NCBI GenBank assembly: GCA_035552775.1
Contig: DASZKW010000061.1
Coordinates: forward strand, 3,985 to 67,984
DNA: 64,000 nt
Reading direction: 5' to 3'
From: DASZKW01 sp035552775
GTDB lineage: Bacteria; Actinomycetota; Acidimicrobiia; Acidimicrobiales; Palsa-688
Under the pieces are notes generated by a model that was not told where the DNA came from, ran no database searches, and saw nothing but the letters and a program-made list of their open reading frames with translations. How positions within the stretch are numbered: position 1 is the first letter of the stretch; each line of letters begins with the position of its first letter. Made by a program: the position numbers and the translations under genes. Positions 1-8,172 of this stretch are shown here, one piece after another.

Positions 1-917
1 TCGAACATGGTCGTACGCCGGCCTGCGAACGACGCCGCCACTGGGCGATCCCACAGCGTCACCCCGAGGACGTCGGCGGCCAGCGACAGCGCTCGGGCCA
101 CGACCGCCTCACCCCGCCAGCGGCGCGCCAGGTCCGCAACCTCGTCGGGCTCGAGGTTGGGGGCCACGGCGAGCTCGCACACGTCGCGGATGGCGATCAG
201 GCGGGGGGGGTCGTCGGCCAGGGCCGCGTTGTAGCAGGCGTGCAGGAAAGCAGCCCCGGGCGCGAGGACGCCGACCTCGACCCCGCCGATGGTCACGGCC
301 TCCCGACGGCCGAACAGCTCGTCGCAGTCGACCCACAAGCCGAAGGGCCCCACCACGAGGGTGCGGTGCAGGTCCACCTCCCAGCCCGACGCGGACAAGA
401 GGGTGGCCTCCTTGCCGAACCGGAGGTCGAAGCCGGGCCGCAGCTCGGGCACCGGACGGCGGGCGCCTGTCGCCTCGAGCACCTCGATGGCCCGGTACCA
501 GTCCCCGTCCGTCACCAGCAGGTCGACGTCGCCGAAGCCCCGCCAGGACGGGTCAGGGTAGGCGGTGTGGGCCATCGCCGGTCCCTTCAGAACACGGTGG
601 GCCACGCCGGCGTGGCCCAGGGCGCGGGTGGTGGCGAGCAACTCCCGCTCCAGGCGCAGGTCCACCCCGGCTCTTCCCCTGACCGTCTCCCTGGTCTCCT
701 CTCGCTGTTCGTCGCTCACCGGGAGGGCCCCGGCCATCACCGCTGCGCCCAACAGGCCCTCGATCCGCTGCTGGCCTACCTCCCTCAGCAGGCCGTGCCA
801 AGCCTCGTCGGCGAGGTGTCGGCGGGGTAGCGGCGGGGCCCCGGGGAGCCCGAATGCGGCCACGGCGGTTGCCAGCGCCGTCCCGCCGTCGAGCGGTAGG
901 TAGCTCGGGGCGTTCAC
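1..917 (-). CDS. Nucleotidyltransferase family protein (NTP_transf_5-like), 3' end outside window
   Basis: Partial protein of 305 visible codons, read from a GTG at 917. It contains LKGPAM (about residues 110-115), FGDVDLLV (128-135) and VDLHRTL (181-187). These match the pattern of the uncharacterised nucleotidyltransferase family PF14907, with Asp130, Asp132 and Asp182 as candidate metal ligands. The GTG overlaps the stop of the upstream PqqD-like gene by 4 bp (GTGA), so the two are probably translationally coupled. This family occurs in exopolysaccharide loci and beside lasso-peptide genes; the substrate is unknown. Seen: motifs and coupling. Inferred: nucleotidyl transfer to a small molecule or peptide. 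The stop lies beyond base 1. Confidence 0.75.
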   Translation of the reverse strand, partial: MNAPSYLPLDGGTALATAVAAFGLPGAPPLPRRHLADEAWHGLLREVGQQRIEGLLGAAVMAGALPVSDEQREETRETVRGRAGVDLRLERELLATTRALGHAGVAHRVLKGPAMAHTAYPDPSWRGFGDVDLLVTDGDWYRAIEVLEATGARRPVPELRPGFDLRFGKEATLLSASGWEVDLHRTLVVGPFGLWVDCDELFGRREAVTIGGVEVGVLAPGAAFLHACYNAALADDPPRLIAIRDVCELAVAPNLEPDEVADLARRWRGEAVVARALSLAADVLGVTLWDRPVAASFAGRRTTMF

Positions 918-1189
918 GGTGGCAGCCGATCCACGGCGCCGAGTTGGACCAGTCGGGCGAGCAGGGCACGGAGGGCGCCCTCGACGTCGGTTCTGCTCGC
1001 TCCGGTCCGTTCCCCGAGCGTCCGGGCTAGGTCCTCGGCGGCTTGGGGCACCTCCAGCAGCGACCACAGGGCGGCTCCTCCTGACAAGGCGAGCGGCTCG
1101 ACTTGGTCCGGGATCAGCAGGACAGCGTCGTCGAGGACGGCGCGCCACAGCACCGCCGCGTTCCGCTTCCACCGCTCGGGCTCGCTCAC
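914..1189 (-). CDS. PqqD-like small protein
   Basis: A 91-residue protein that begins by describing its own fold: one small domain with LIPDQVEPLALSGGAALWSL followed by helices ending in ALRALLARLVQLGAVD. This is the pattern of PqqD-type peptide-binding proteins (RRE fold), which present substrates to modifying enzymes in RiPP pathways. It lies 17 bp downstream of the Wzz/BY-kinase gene and overlaps the nucleotidyltransferase by 4 bp. PqqD-like proteins also occur in exopolysaccharide loci with no known RiPP. No precursor peptide or radical-SAM enzyme is visible in the window, so a peptide-modification role is only a possibility. The assignment rests on size, pattern and context. Confidence 0.65.
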   Translation of the reverse strand: MSEPERWKRNAAVLWRAVLDDAVLLIPDQVEPLALSGGAALWSLLEVPQAAEDLARTLGERTGASRTDVEGALRALLARLVQLGAVDRLPP

Positions 1190-1206
1190 GGGGGCTCGCG
1201 TCGCGG

Positions 1207-3009
1207 TCAGTCGGAACCTCGGGTGGCAGCGGGAGAGGGGTCATCGCTACTCACTGGCGCCCCCCCGCCGTTACTGGTCGCTTTTGTATCCGTCACTTGG
1301 GCGCCGGTGTCGCCGGCCGGCCTGGCGTCGGCGGCCTTGGCGTCGGTGGGCTTGATATCAGCCGGCCTGGCGTCGGCGGAGCGGCCGGTGACCCTGACCA
1401 CGTCGCGGGTGGGACGAGGCGAACGCAGCCGGTCGACGAGGCGGCGGTGCTTGGTGTCGGGACCTTCTCGGCTGTACCTGGACGCGTAGTAGTCCGCAAC
1501 CCGGAAGTGCACCCCGACCAGGGCAACACCGAGCAGCGGGATACCGGCCCGCTCGAGCATCTCCGCCGAACGCCGGGCGCCGTCACGGGTGGTCTGGCCC
1601 ACCCGAGCCACCATGACCACAGCGTCCACCGCGGGTAGCAGCTCGCTGGCATCGCTCACCATGAGCAGGGGGGCCGTATCCAGCAGGACCACGTCCGCCA
1701 GAGCACGGGCCTGGTCGAGCAGGCGCGCCCCTTTGGTGGCCACCAGCTCGGCTGGGCTGTCGACGCTTTTGCCCGCGTGCACCAGCGAGACGCCCGGCAC
1801 TCCTGTCTCCTGCACCAGGTCGGCCAGACTCCTGCCTTCTTGCTCGGTGAGCAGGTCGGTCAACCCCGGACCGGGCTCGAGGCCGAAAGCCAGGTGGACC
1901 TGGGGTGCCCGGAAGTCGGCGTTGCACACGAGCACCGTGCGTCCCGATTCGGCCATGGCCACTGCGAGGTTGGCGACGGTGGTGGATTTGCCCTCGCCCG
2001 GTAGGGGCGAGGTCACCAGGATCACCTGGGGACCCGTCACCAGGAGCTGCTCGGTCGTCCCCGCCCCGCCGGTACTCTCGGGATCGGGAGCGCCGATCAG
2101 CAAGATGGCGGTCCGCAGCATGCGGTACGCCTCCCTGAAGGAGCCGAGGTGGTAGCTGCTGGAGTCGCTGGCGTAGCGGCGGCGCTCGGCGCGCGACAGG
2201 CTGGGTATCTCCGCCAGCACCACTGTGCCGAACTCACGCTCGGCCTCCTCGCGGTCCTGGATCCGAGGCCTCAGGAGCTCGAGGGCGAGGACGATGCCGA
2301 CACCGATCAGGAGGCCGACAAGACCGGCGGCAACCGAGCGCGTGAGGCGGCTGCGGGGCGGGTGGACCCCCCCGGAGGGAACAGGTACCGCCCGCTGCAA
2401 TACGTTGAAGGTTGCTTGTGGCTGACCCTGGGCCGCCAGCTGCTGGAACTGGTCGTAAGACAAGCGGTACTGGTCTTCGGCTGCGCCGAGCCTGGCCTGG
2501 CTGACGGGATCGGTCTTGCCGTTGTACTGGTTGATCTGCGATTGGAGGGTGCTGAGCCGGCCTTGGACCGAGGAAACCTGGTTCTGGTACGAGCTGACCG
2601 CCGTCTGGGTCAGGTTGGAGTTGAGGGCCGTGGCGAAGGCGTTGGCCACCTGGGCATCACGGGGACCGTCGGGGCCCGTGACTTCTATGGTGACGGTGCC
2701 CACGGTCGCCTCGGAGCTCACCTGGACCTGGCCGGCCAGCACCGTCGGGTTACCGTCGTAGTGCAGCAGGGCGGCCGCCGCTTTGGGAACGGCTCCCACC
2801 GTGGTCTCGAGCGTGGCCTCCTCGAGGTTGACCGACGTGGACTGGTTGGCGCCCGGGTTGAGCAGCAGGATGCTCTTTGCCTGGAAATCTGGCTGTGCCT
2901 TGGTGCTGGTAGGCGTCAGGGCGAACACGGCGACAACGGCGACGAAGAGCACCAGGACGGGGATCCACCACCGCCGGCGGCACGCCCGCAACGCATCGAC
3001 AAGACTCAT
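1207..3009 (-). CDS. Wzz-type chain-length regulator fused to BY-kinase ATPase
   Basis: A 600-residue membrane protein expected to control polysaccharide polymerisation and export. The N-terminal Wzz part has TM1 at about 15-32, a periplasm-type loop with a coiled segment (about 140-195), and TM2 at about 226-245. The C-terminal cytoplasmic domain has Walker A PLPGEGKST (335-343), a Walker A' variant VCNADFRAP (361-369) and Walker B VVLLDTAP (440-447), as in bacterial tyrosine kinases. The one-polypeptide fusion is the proteobacterial-style arrangement and is also seen in actinobacteria. The last roughly 80 residues are rich in Ala, Asp, Lys and Pro and contain no tyrosine, so the usual autophosphorylated Tyr cluster is absent. 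The gene follows the GT4 gene after 66 bp. Confidence 0.88.
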   Translation of the reverse strand: MSLVDALRACRRRWWIPVLVLFVAVVAVFALTPTSTKAQPDFQAKSILLLNPGANQSTSVNLEEATLETTVGAVPKAAAALLHYDGNPTVLAGQVQVSSEATVGTVTIEVTGPDGPRDAQVANAFATALNSNLTQTAVSSYQNQVSSVQGRLSTLQSQINQYNGKTDPVSQARLGAAEDQYRLSYDQFQQLAAQGQPQATFNVLQRAVPVPSGGVHPPRSRLTRSVAAGLVGLLIGVGIVLALELLRPRIQDREEAEREFGTVVLAEIPSLSRAERRRYASDSSSYHLGSFREAYRMLRTAILLIGAPDPESTGGAGTTEQLLVTGPQVILVTSPLPGEGKSTTVANLAVAMAESGRTVLVCNADFRAPQVHLAFGLEPGPGLTDLLTEQEGRSLADLVQETGVPGVSLVHAGKSVDSPAELVATKGARLLDQARALADVVLLDTAPLLMVSDASELLPAVDAVVMVARVGQTTRDGARRSAEMLERAGIPLLGVALVGVHFRVADYYASRYSREGPDTKHRRLVDRLRSPRPTRDVVRVTGRSADARPADIKPTDAKAADARPAGDTGAQVTDTKATSNGGGAPVSSDDPSPAATRGSD

Positions 3010-3075
3010 GTGACGGTCTGCCCACCTAGTAGTAGATGGAGGTCAGGATATAGGAGGATCGCCCGGCCTCGGCCG

Positions 3076-4149
3076 TCAACTCGCGTTGGCGTCCAGCAAC
3101 AACTGCCAGGACGCTGCCACCGTCGCCAGGTCGAAGCGGGCCTCGCAATGCTGCCGGGCGGCGATGCCCATCAATTGGCGCCACTCGAGGGCATCCACGA
3201 CGGCGCCGGCCAGGACGTTGTGGTCACCGGGGGTGACGAGCAGACCGGTGCGTCCATGCTGAACGATGTCGGGGAGGCCGCCCACGCCGGTGGCCACGAC
3301 CGGAAGCCCCGACAGCCCCGCCTCGATTGCCACCGCTGGCTGCCCCTCGGTGTCGCTCGACACGACCAGAAGATCCGCCGCGGCCAGGGCCCGACGGGGA
3401 TCAGGATGGGGCCCGAGGACATGTATCCGGCCCGGGCCGAGCCGCCGCGCCAGTGCCGCCAGGTGCTCCCGCTCGGGTCCGTCGCCCACCACTGCGAGGT
3501 GGACACCGTCGAGCGCGGCCACCGCGGCCATCGCCAGGTCGACCCGCTTCTCGGCGCTGAGGGCGCCGAGGCACAGGGCGACCGGGCGGTCGAGCGGAAG
3601 ACCGAGGTCTTCTCGCGCCGACCGCTGCTCGTCTGGCGAAGCGGGAGCGAAGTCCGCCGCCCGGACCGCGTTGGGTATGACGACCACCCGCTCGGCGGCG
3701 ACGCCGAGACGCTCGTGCCAGGTGACCGCCGCACCGTCCCACAGGGCGACGACCACTTTCGCCCGTACGGCAGCGGCCCTCACCCGGACCCGGCGCGACG
3801 GGGTCGTCACCCAGGCGGCAGGATCACCGATGCTGCGGTAGACGAACCCGACACCAGCGCCGAGCGTGGCAGAGGCCACGGCAGGCAGGGTGCTGGACCC
3901 GTGGGCGACCACGATGCCGGCAGAGCGGGCCCGAGCCCTCAGACGGGCAAGACCAGAAGGGGCGAAACGCCTTGGTCCGAGCACCTCGACGTCCAAGCCA
4001 CCGGCGCGACCAGGAGCCAGGGCGACGATGTCAGACGGCTGCCCACGGTCCTCCAGCGCCCGGGCCAAGTCCACCGCCGCCGTCTCCGCCCCTCGCCGGT
4101 CGGTCGAGCTGATGACGTGCAAGACAACAGACGCGGCCCTTACTGTCAT
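3076..4149 (-). CDS. Glycosyltransferase family 4 (GT-B)
   Basis: A 357-residue retaining glycosyltransferase likely to add one sugar during surface-polysaccharide assembly on the cytoplasmic face. The N-terminal Rossmann half contains a donor/acceptor loop STDRRGAETAA (15-25). The C-terminal half has LCLGALSAEKRVD, VVGDGPERE (220-228) and the EX7E pair Glu268/Glu276 in EGQPAVAIEAG, followed by a Gly-rich nucleotide-binding loop. The sugar specificity cannot be read from sequence. It lies 45 bp downstream of a GT2 gene on the same strand, and the Wzz/BY-kinase gene follows it, so all three probably share a transcript. Confidence 0.88.
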   Translation of the reverse strand: MTVRAASVVLHVISSTDRRGAETAAVDLARALEDRGQPSDIVALAPGRAGGLDVEVLGPRRFAPSGLARLRARARSAGIVVAHGSSTLPAVASATLGAGVGFVYRSIGDPAAWVTTPSRRVRVRAAAVRAKVVVALWDGAAVTWHERLGVAAERVVVIPNAVRAADFAPASPDEQRSAREDLGLPLDRPVALCLGALSAEKRVDLAMAAVAALDGVHLAVVGDGPEREHLAALARRLGPGRIHVLGPHPDPRRALAAADLLVVSSDTEGQPAVAIEAGLSGLPVVATGVGGLPDIVQHGRTGLLVTPGDHNVLAGAVVDALEWRQLMGIAARQHCEARFDLATVAASWQLLLDANAS

Positions 4150-4194
4150 CTCACGAGGGGTCCATCACCAAACAAGAAGGAGCAAAGACGCCGG

Positions 4195-5046
4195 TCAGAG
4201 ATACCAGATCCGGTTCTGGATCATACCCTGAACAAGCCCAACGCGCAGGCCCGCCAGCCAGGCCAGCAAGGCTATGTCACTCCGGCTCCGAGCCTTGACA
4301 GCCCGGGTCAGTAGTCCCCCCCAGAAACGAAGAATCGTCAACCCATGCCGTCGCGGCATTCCCTGTGACCTATAGCGCTTGTACAGCGCCGGGTGGACGC
4401 GACCATAACCCCGCCCCTGACGAAACAGCTCGGCCGGCGTCTGACGCTGGCGGTACCACAACACGGCGTCGGGAGCGAAGCACAGCTCTACGCCCTCCAG
4501 CTGGGCTCGCCAACAGAAATCGAGATCCTCGCCAGGTGGCATGTCGACATCGAACCCGCCGAGCCGTTCGAACACGTCTCGGCGTGCCGCCAGGCTGCCC
4601 CCCGCTCCCGCAGGCAGGAAACCGAGGTGAACGGCGATCTCTTCTCCGGCTGGCCGCTGGGCGGCCCTCAGCCAAGCCGGATTGAGAATCTCATAGTCCA
4701 ACCTGGCGGTCGCCAGGTCACATCGGGCGAGAGCGGCGGCCATAGCCGCGAGATACCCTGGGGCCACAACGTCGTCGGCGTCGAGAAACACAAGGAGATC
4801 CCCCGTGGTTTTCGCTACGCCCACGTTGCGGGCGAATGCTTGACCCTTCATCTCGGAAGCGTCGACCACCCGGATCGAAGGTAGCTGGGAGGCAAAGCGG
4901 TTGAACAGGTCAACGGTTCCATCGGAGGAACCGTTGTCGGCCAGGACTACCTCCCAGTCCCCGTCGACTTCCTGGCCTGCGAGGGCCTCGAGCTGATCGC
5001 CGAGCCAGCGCTCAGCGTTGCGAGCCGGTATGACTACGCTCAGCAC
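4195..5046 (-). CDS. Glycosyltransferase family 2 (GT-A)
   Basis: A 283-residue inverting-type glycosyltransferase. It opens directly with the GT2 motif SVVIPARN (residues 3-10), then VLADNGSSDGTVD, and has the metal-binding FLDADDV at about 87-93 and a later ED-type segment PPGEDLDFCWRAQLEG near the acceptor site. The C-terminus contains a hydrophobic, positively charged stretch (KARSRSDIALLAWLAGLRVG) that could hold it at the membrane. It is the first gene of the leftward group and is divergent from the FkbM methyltransferase across a 113-bp gap. The donor and acceptor sugars are unknown. Confidence 0.87.
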   Translation of the reverse strand: MLSVVIPARNAERWLGDQLEALAGQEVDGDWEVVLADNGSSDGTVDLFNRFASQLPSIRVVDASEMKGQAFARNVGVAKTTGDLLVFLDADDVVAPGYLAAMAAALARCDLATARLDYEILNPAWLRAAQRPAGEEIAVHLGFLPAGAGGSLAARRDVFERLGGFDVDMPPGEDLDFCWRAQLEGVELCFAPDAVLWYRQRQTPAELFRQGRGYGRVHPALYKRYRSQGMPRRHGLTILRFWGGLLTRAVKARSRSDIALLAWLAGLRVGLVQGMIQNRIWYL

Positions 5047-5124
5047 GGGGGGGTGGCACTCGCACCCGACCTGCCTGATGCCGTTTCGGCACTCACCACG
5101 GGCTTCAGCCTATCGACAACCACG

Positions 5125-5153
5125 TTACGGCCCCCGATCGGCGCTGCTAGAAT
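5125..5153 (+). promoter_or_regulatory. Promoter of rightward polysaccharide operon, probably leaderless
   Basis: A -35 TTACGG (5125-5130), a 17-bp spacer and a -10 TAGAAT (5148-5153) are followed six bases later by a GTG at 5160. Transcription would begin at or next to the start codon, giving a leaderless mRNA. The -35 TTACG core recurs with the same 17-bp spacing ahead of the Tat-exported protein gene (29545-29573). Confidence 0.6.
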
Positions 5154-5159
5154 ACGTTG

Positions 5160-6038
5160 GTGCCAAGAAGAAGTCGGTGGGGTCCGGCGGGACTGGCTTC
5201 TGCGGCTTATGCCCTGGAGCAGCGGTTGCCGTTCGCGAGACGCGTCCTTCACGGCATCGTGCCCTTGGGAGTCCGTCGGCGGTATGGAAGTGCGATCGAC
5301 GTCAATCTCGCCATCGACGATGTCCGACTGGCCGTGCCCCTCAAGTTGGCCGAGGCGTACCGCCACGGGAGAGAGCCGGGGACAGTCGACTACCTGCGTC
5401 GTGTGCTGCGGTCCGGAATGACGGCTGTGGACGTGGGTGCCCAAATCGGTCATCTCTCCCTGGTCATGGGGCAGGCGGTCGGTGCACACGGCCGCGTGCT
5501 CGCCATCGAGCCCGCCCCGACAAACCTGCAATACATTCGCAAGAACCTGGAGCGGAACCAAGCCCTGAACATCTCGGTGGTGGCGGCAGCCGCAGGACCG
5601 AGCACGGGGCGCCGACAGCTGAACATCAATGCCGACTCGAGCTGCTGCAGTTTTTATGACCATCCGCTCGGCGGGAATCGGACGTCCTTGGAGGTGGATC
5701 AGATTTCACTTGATGAGCTCCTCCCCGACGGCGCCGACCTGGTGAAGCTCGACGTCGAGGGAGCTGAGCTGGAAGTGATCGAAGGAGCACCCCGCCTTTT
5801 CGCTTCTTGCCCGCGACTGGTGGTGGAATGGAATCCGGCCTGCATGTCCGCCGCCGGCCACCGACCGAGCACCTTGCTCGCTGTCCTTTCGAGCATCGGT
5901 TACACCCTTCACATGATCGAAGACGGTACGCCCAGCGAGGCGCCGCTGGAACAGCTCGCCGATCTAGCTGAACACGGCGAGTTGCCCGTGGACTGGTACA
6001 CGAACCTGGCCTGCGAGCGCGATCCAGTTGCTCTGTAG
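5160..6038 (+). CDS. FkbM family SAM-dependent methyltransferase
   Basis: A 292-residue methyltransferase predicted to O-methylate a sugar of the polysaccharide. The SAM-binding motif TAVDVGAQIGHLSLV is followed by AIEPAPTNLQYIRKNL and VVAAAAG. The FkbM signature VKLDVEGAELEVIEGA lies in the second half, and VVEWNP follows it. The N-terminal 75 residues precede the fold and may bind the acceptor. I chose GTG at 5160 because the -10 box ends six bases upstream; a TTG at 5157 in the same frame is the alternative. The stop is 14 bp before the ABC permease start, so it heads the rightward operon. Confidence 0.87.
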   Translation: MPRRSRWGPAGLASAAYALEQRLPFARRVLHGIVPLGVRRRYGSAIDVNLAIDDVRLAVPLKLAEAYRHGREPGTVDYLRRVLRSGMTAVDVGAQIGHLSLVMGQAVGAHGRVLAIEPAPTNLQYIRKNLERNQALNISVVAAAAGPSTGRRQLNINADSSCCSFYDHPLGGNRTSLEVDQISLDELLPDGADLVKLDVEGAELEVIEGAPRLFASCPRLVVEWNPACMSAAGHRPSTLLAVLSSIGYTLHMIEDGTPSEAPLEQLADLAEHGELPVDWYTNLACERDPVAL

Positions 6039-6052
6039 GAGACTATGACGTC

Positions 6053-6916
6053 ATGACCGCTACCAGCGTCGAGCCGTCCGAACCGGCTACCGAGCCTCCC
6101 GCTGGCCTGCGTTTCCGCCGTCACCTCGGTTTCCGGGAGGCAATGGCCGAACTGTGGCAGGCACGCGAGCTCATCCGCACGCTCGTCGAGCGCGATCTGC
6201 GGATTCGTTATAAGCAGACGGTGCTCGGCTTCGGGTGGGCCGTTGTTGGTCCGGTGGTCTTCATGCTGGTGTTCACCGTCTTCTTCCAGAGTGCGGGCCA
6301 CTTCGCCACGGCTGGAGTCCCGTACGCTCTGTTCTCATACACAGCCCTGGTGCCATGGACCTTCTTCGCTGAAGGGGTGACGCTGGGGAGTATGAGCCTC
6401 ATCAGCAACCTCATGCTGCTCAACAAGGTGTATTGCCCCCGAGAGGTCTTCCCGATCGCTACCGTCATCACCGCGGCATTCGATGCGGCAGTCTCGGCCC
6501 TCGTACTCCTTGTTCTCTTCGCCATCTACCAGTACCCGCCGGCCATCACCACCCTCTGGGTCCCCGTGCTGATCGCCCTCGAGGTGGCTTTTACCCTCGG
6601 CGTGACCCTCTTCGCGTCGTCGGTGCTGATCTATCTCCGCGACGTGCGTTACGTCGTACCCCTGGCCGTTCAGGTCGGGATGTTCGCGTCGCCCGTCATC
6701 TACGGGATCAACGTCATCCCCGCGGGGTTGCGCCCCGCGTACGCCATCGCCGATCCACTCGGTCCGATCATCGCCAGCTTCCGTCTCACGGTCCTTCACA
6801 ACCAGCCACCGGACTGGGGACTGCTGGGCCTCGCCGCTTTGGCCTCCGCCGCCTGGCTCACCGGCGGGTACGCCCTTTTCAAGCGACTAGAGACCGGCAT
6901 CGCCGACATCGCATGA
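6053..6916 (+). CDS. Polysaccharide ABC exporter permease (Wzm-like)
   Basis: A 287-residue ABC-2 type permease. The cytoplasmic N-terminus contains FREAMAELWQARELIRTLVERDLRIRYKQ (given here by its position, about 23-51, key residues R-DLRIRYKQ) typical of polysaccharide exporters. It is followed by six hydrophobic segments (about 57-78, 93-115, 135-160, 168-190, 198-218 and 250-272). With the following ATPase it would move an undecaprenyl-linked glycan across the inner membrane. A GGAG-like site at 6037-6041 precedes the ATG. Its stop overlaps the ATPase start (ATGA at 6913-6916). Confidence 0.9.
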   Translation: MTATSVEPSEPATEPPAGLRFRRHLGFREAMAELWQARELIRTLVERDLRIRYKQTVLGFGWAVVGPVVFMLVFTVFFQSAGHFATAGVPYALFSYTALVPWTFFAEGVTLGSMSLISNLMLLNKVYCPREVFPIATVITAAFDAAVSALVLLVLFAIYQYPPAITTLWVPVLIALEVAFTLGVTLFASSVLIYLRDVRYVVPLAVQVGMFASPVIYGINVIPAGLRPAYAIADPLGPIIASFRLTVLHNQPPDWGLLGLAALASAAWLTGGYALFKRLETGIADIA

Positions 6917-8172
6917 CGCGACTAGCTCCCCCGCCTCCGGGCGTCATCGGTGTCGAGAGGGTCTGGAAGCGGTTTCACGCCGACCGAACGAGGCCCGTCC
7001 TGCGGGACGAGGTGAGTCGACTCAGCCAGCGTCTGAGAGGTGCCCACGACGCCAACCGCTGGCGGTGGGCGCTGCGCGATGTCGACATTAAGATCGATCA
7101 GGGCGATGCCGTCGGGCTCTTCGGAACCAACGGCTCGGGCAAGTCGACACTCCTCAAGATCCTCACACGGGTGATGTACCCCACCGCCGGCAACGTCCGT
7201 ATCGGTGGAAGAGTCGGAGCCTTGATAGAGGTAAGAGCGGGTATTCATCCCGATCTCACCGGTCGGGAGAACGTATTCCTCTACGGGTCCATTCTCGGCC
7301 TACGCCGCTCAGAGATCGCCAAACGGTTCGACGCCATCGTCGATTTTGCCGACCTCTCTGACGCCATTAATCGCCAGGTCAAGTTCTATTCGAGCGGGAT
7401 GGCCATGCGCCTCGGCTTCGGCGTCGCTGCCTTCCTCGAGCCACATGTACTGTTGGTGGACGAGGTCTTGGCCGTCGGGGACGCCACTTTCCAGCAGCGC
7501 TGTTTGGACCGAATGAGGGTCGTCCTCAACCAGGGCACCACGCTGGTATTCGTCTCTCATGACCTGGCCAGTGTGGAGTCAATCTCCACGCGAGGTGTCT
7601 GGCTCCGACAGGGGATCGTGGCGGCCGACGGCCCGATTCGCGATTCACTATCGGCCTATCGGAGCCACATAGAGTCCGCAGCGGAAGTGGAGGTGGCCGG
7701 GGCCGGCCAGATCGGAATATCAGCAGTCGTCAGCGGTTCGAAACATGAGGCGCCCGCGACGCAGGAGCCATTACATGTAGCACTACGGTTGAGATCATCC
7801 TGTGACCAGCGCATAGTGCTGTTCATCGGAATAAGTGAGGGCTCGGCGGCGCCGGTGTTCTCCCTCCGCCGCGAGTATGTACTCGATGAGGGCGTCACCG
7901 AGACCAAGTGCGTGATCGGCGCCCTGCCTTTGCCCCGGGGCCGATATTTCGCCTGGGCGGCCATTACAGATCCAGCCGGAGCTGACCTCACCCCATGGCA
8001 CCCGGTCACCTGCTTCGACGTCCTCGGACCCGACCTCGACGCGGCCTTGCCAGGCGTAATGCGGTTGTCGCCGGTCCACGTGGACGCGCGCTGGGAAGAG
8101 ATTTCGAGCCCGGTACCGTTCCGGCTTCCGACGGAAATCGCGGCACCACGCCAGGCCACCGGTGGGTCCTGA
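6913..8172 (+). CDS. Polysaccharide ABC exporter ATPase with Wzt-like C-terminal domain
   Basis: A 419-residue ATPase partner of the permease. It has Walker A GTNGSGKST (71-79), ABC signature YSSGM (159-163), Walker B HVLLVDEVLAVGD (178-190) and switch His216 in FVSHD. Residues 250-419 form a beta-rich extension (LHVALRLRSSC, FSLRREYVLDEGV, LPLPRGRYFAWAAI) like the carbohydrate-binding C-domain of Wzt, which in known systems recognises the finished chain. The true start is the ATG at 6913, which overlaps the permease stop; the frame is open much further upstream but that part is not protein-like. The downstream glycosyltransferase overlaps its end by 11 bp. Confidence 0.9.
   Translation: MTRLAPPPPGVIGVERVWKRFHADRTRPVLRDEVSRLSQRLRGAHDANRWRWALRDVDIKIDQGDAVGLFGTNGSGKSTLLKILTRVMYPTAGNVRIGGRVGALIEVRAGIHPDLTGRENVFLYGSILGLRRSEIAKRFDAIVDFADLSDAINRQVKFYSSGMAMRLGFGVAAFLEPHVLLVDEVLAVGDATFQQRCLDRMRVVLNQGTTLVFVSHDLASVESISTRGVWLRQGIVAADGPIRDSLSAYRSHIESAAEVEVAGAGQIGISAVVSGSKHEAPATQEPLHVALRLRSSCDQRIVLFIGISEGSAAPVFSLRREYVLDEGVTETKCVIGALPLPRGRYFAWAAITDPAGADLTPWHPVTCFDVLGPDLDAALPGVMRLSPVHVDARWEEISSPVPFRLPTEIAAPRQATGGS

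Noticed and set aside
2149..4314. Very long plus-strand open frame opposite the kinase and GT4 genes
   Set aside because: It is antisense to two confident genes and is rich in Gly, Arg and Pro without domain signals; long open antisense frames are expected in high-GC DNA.
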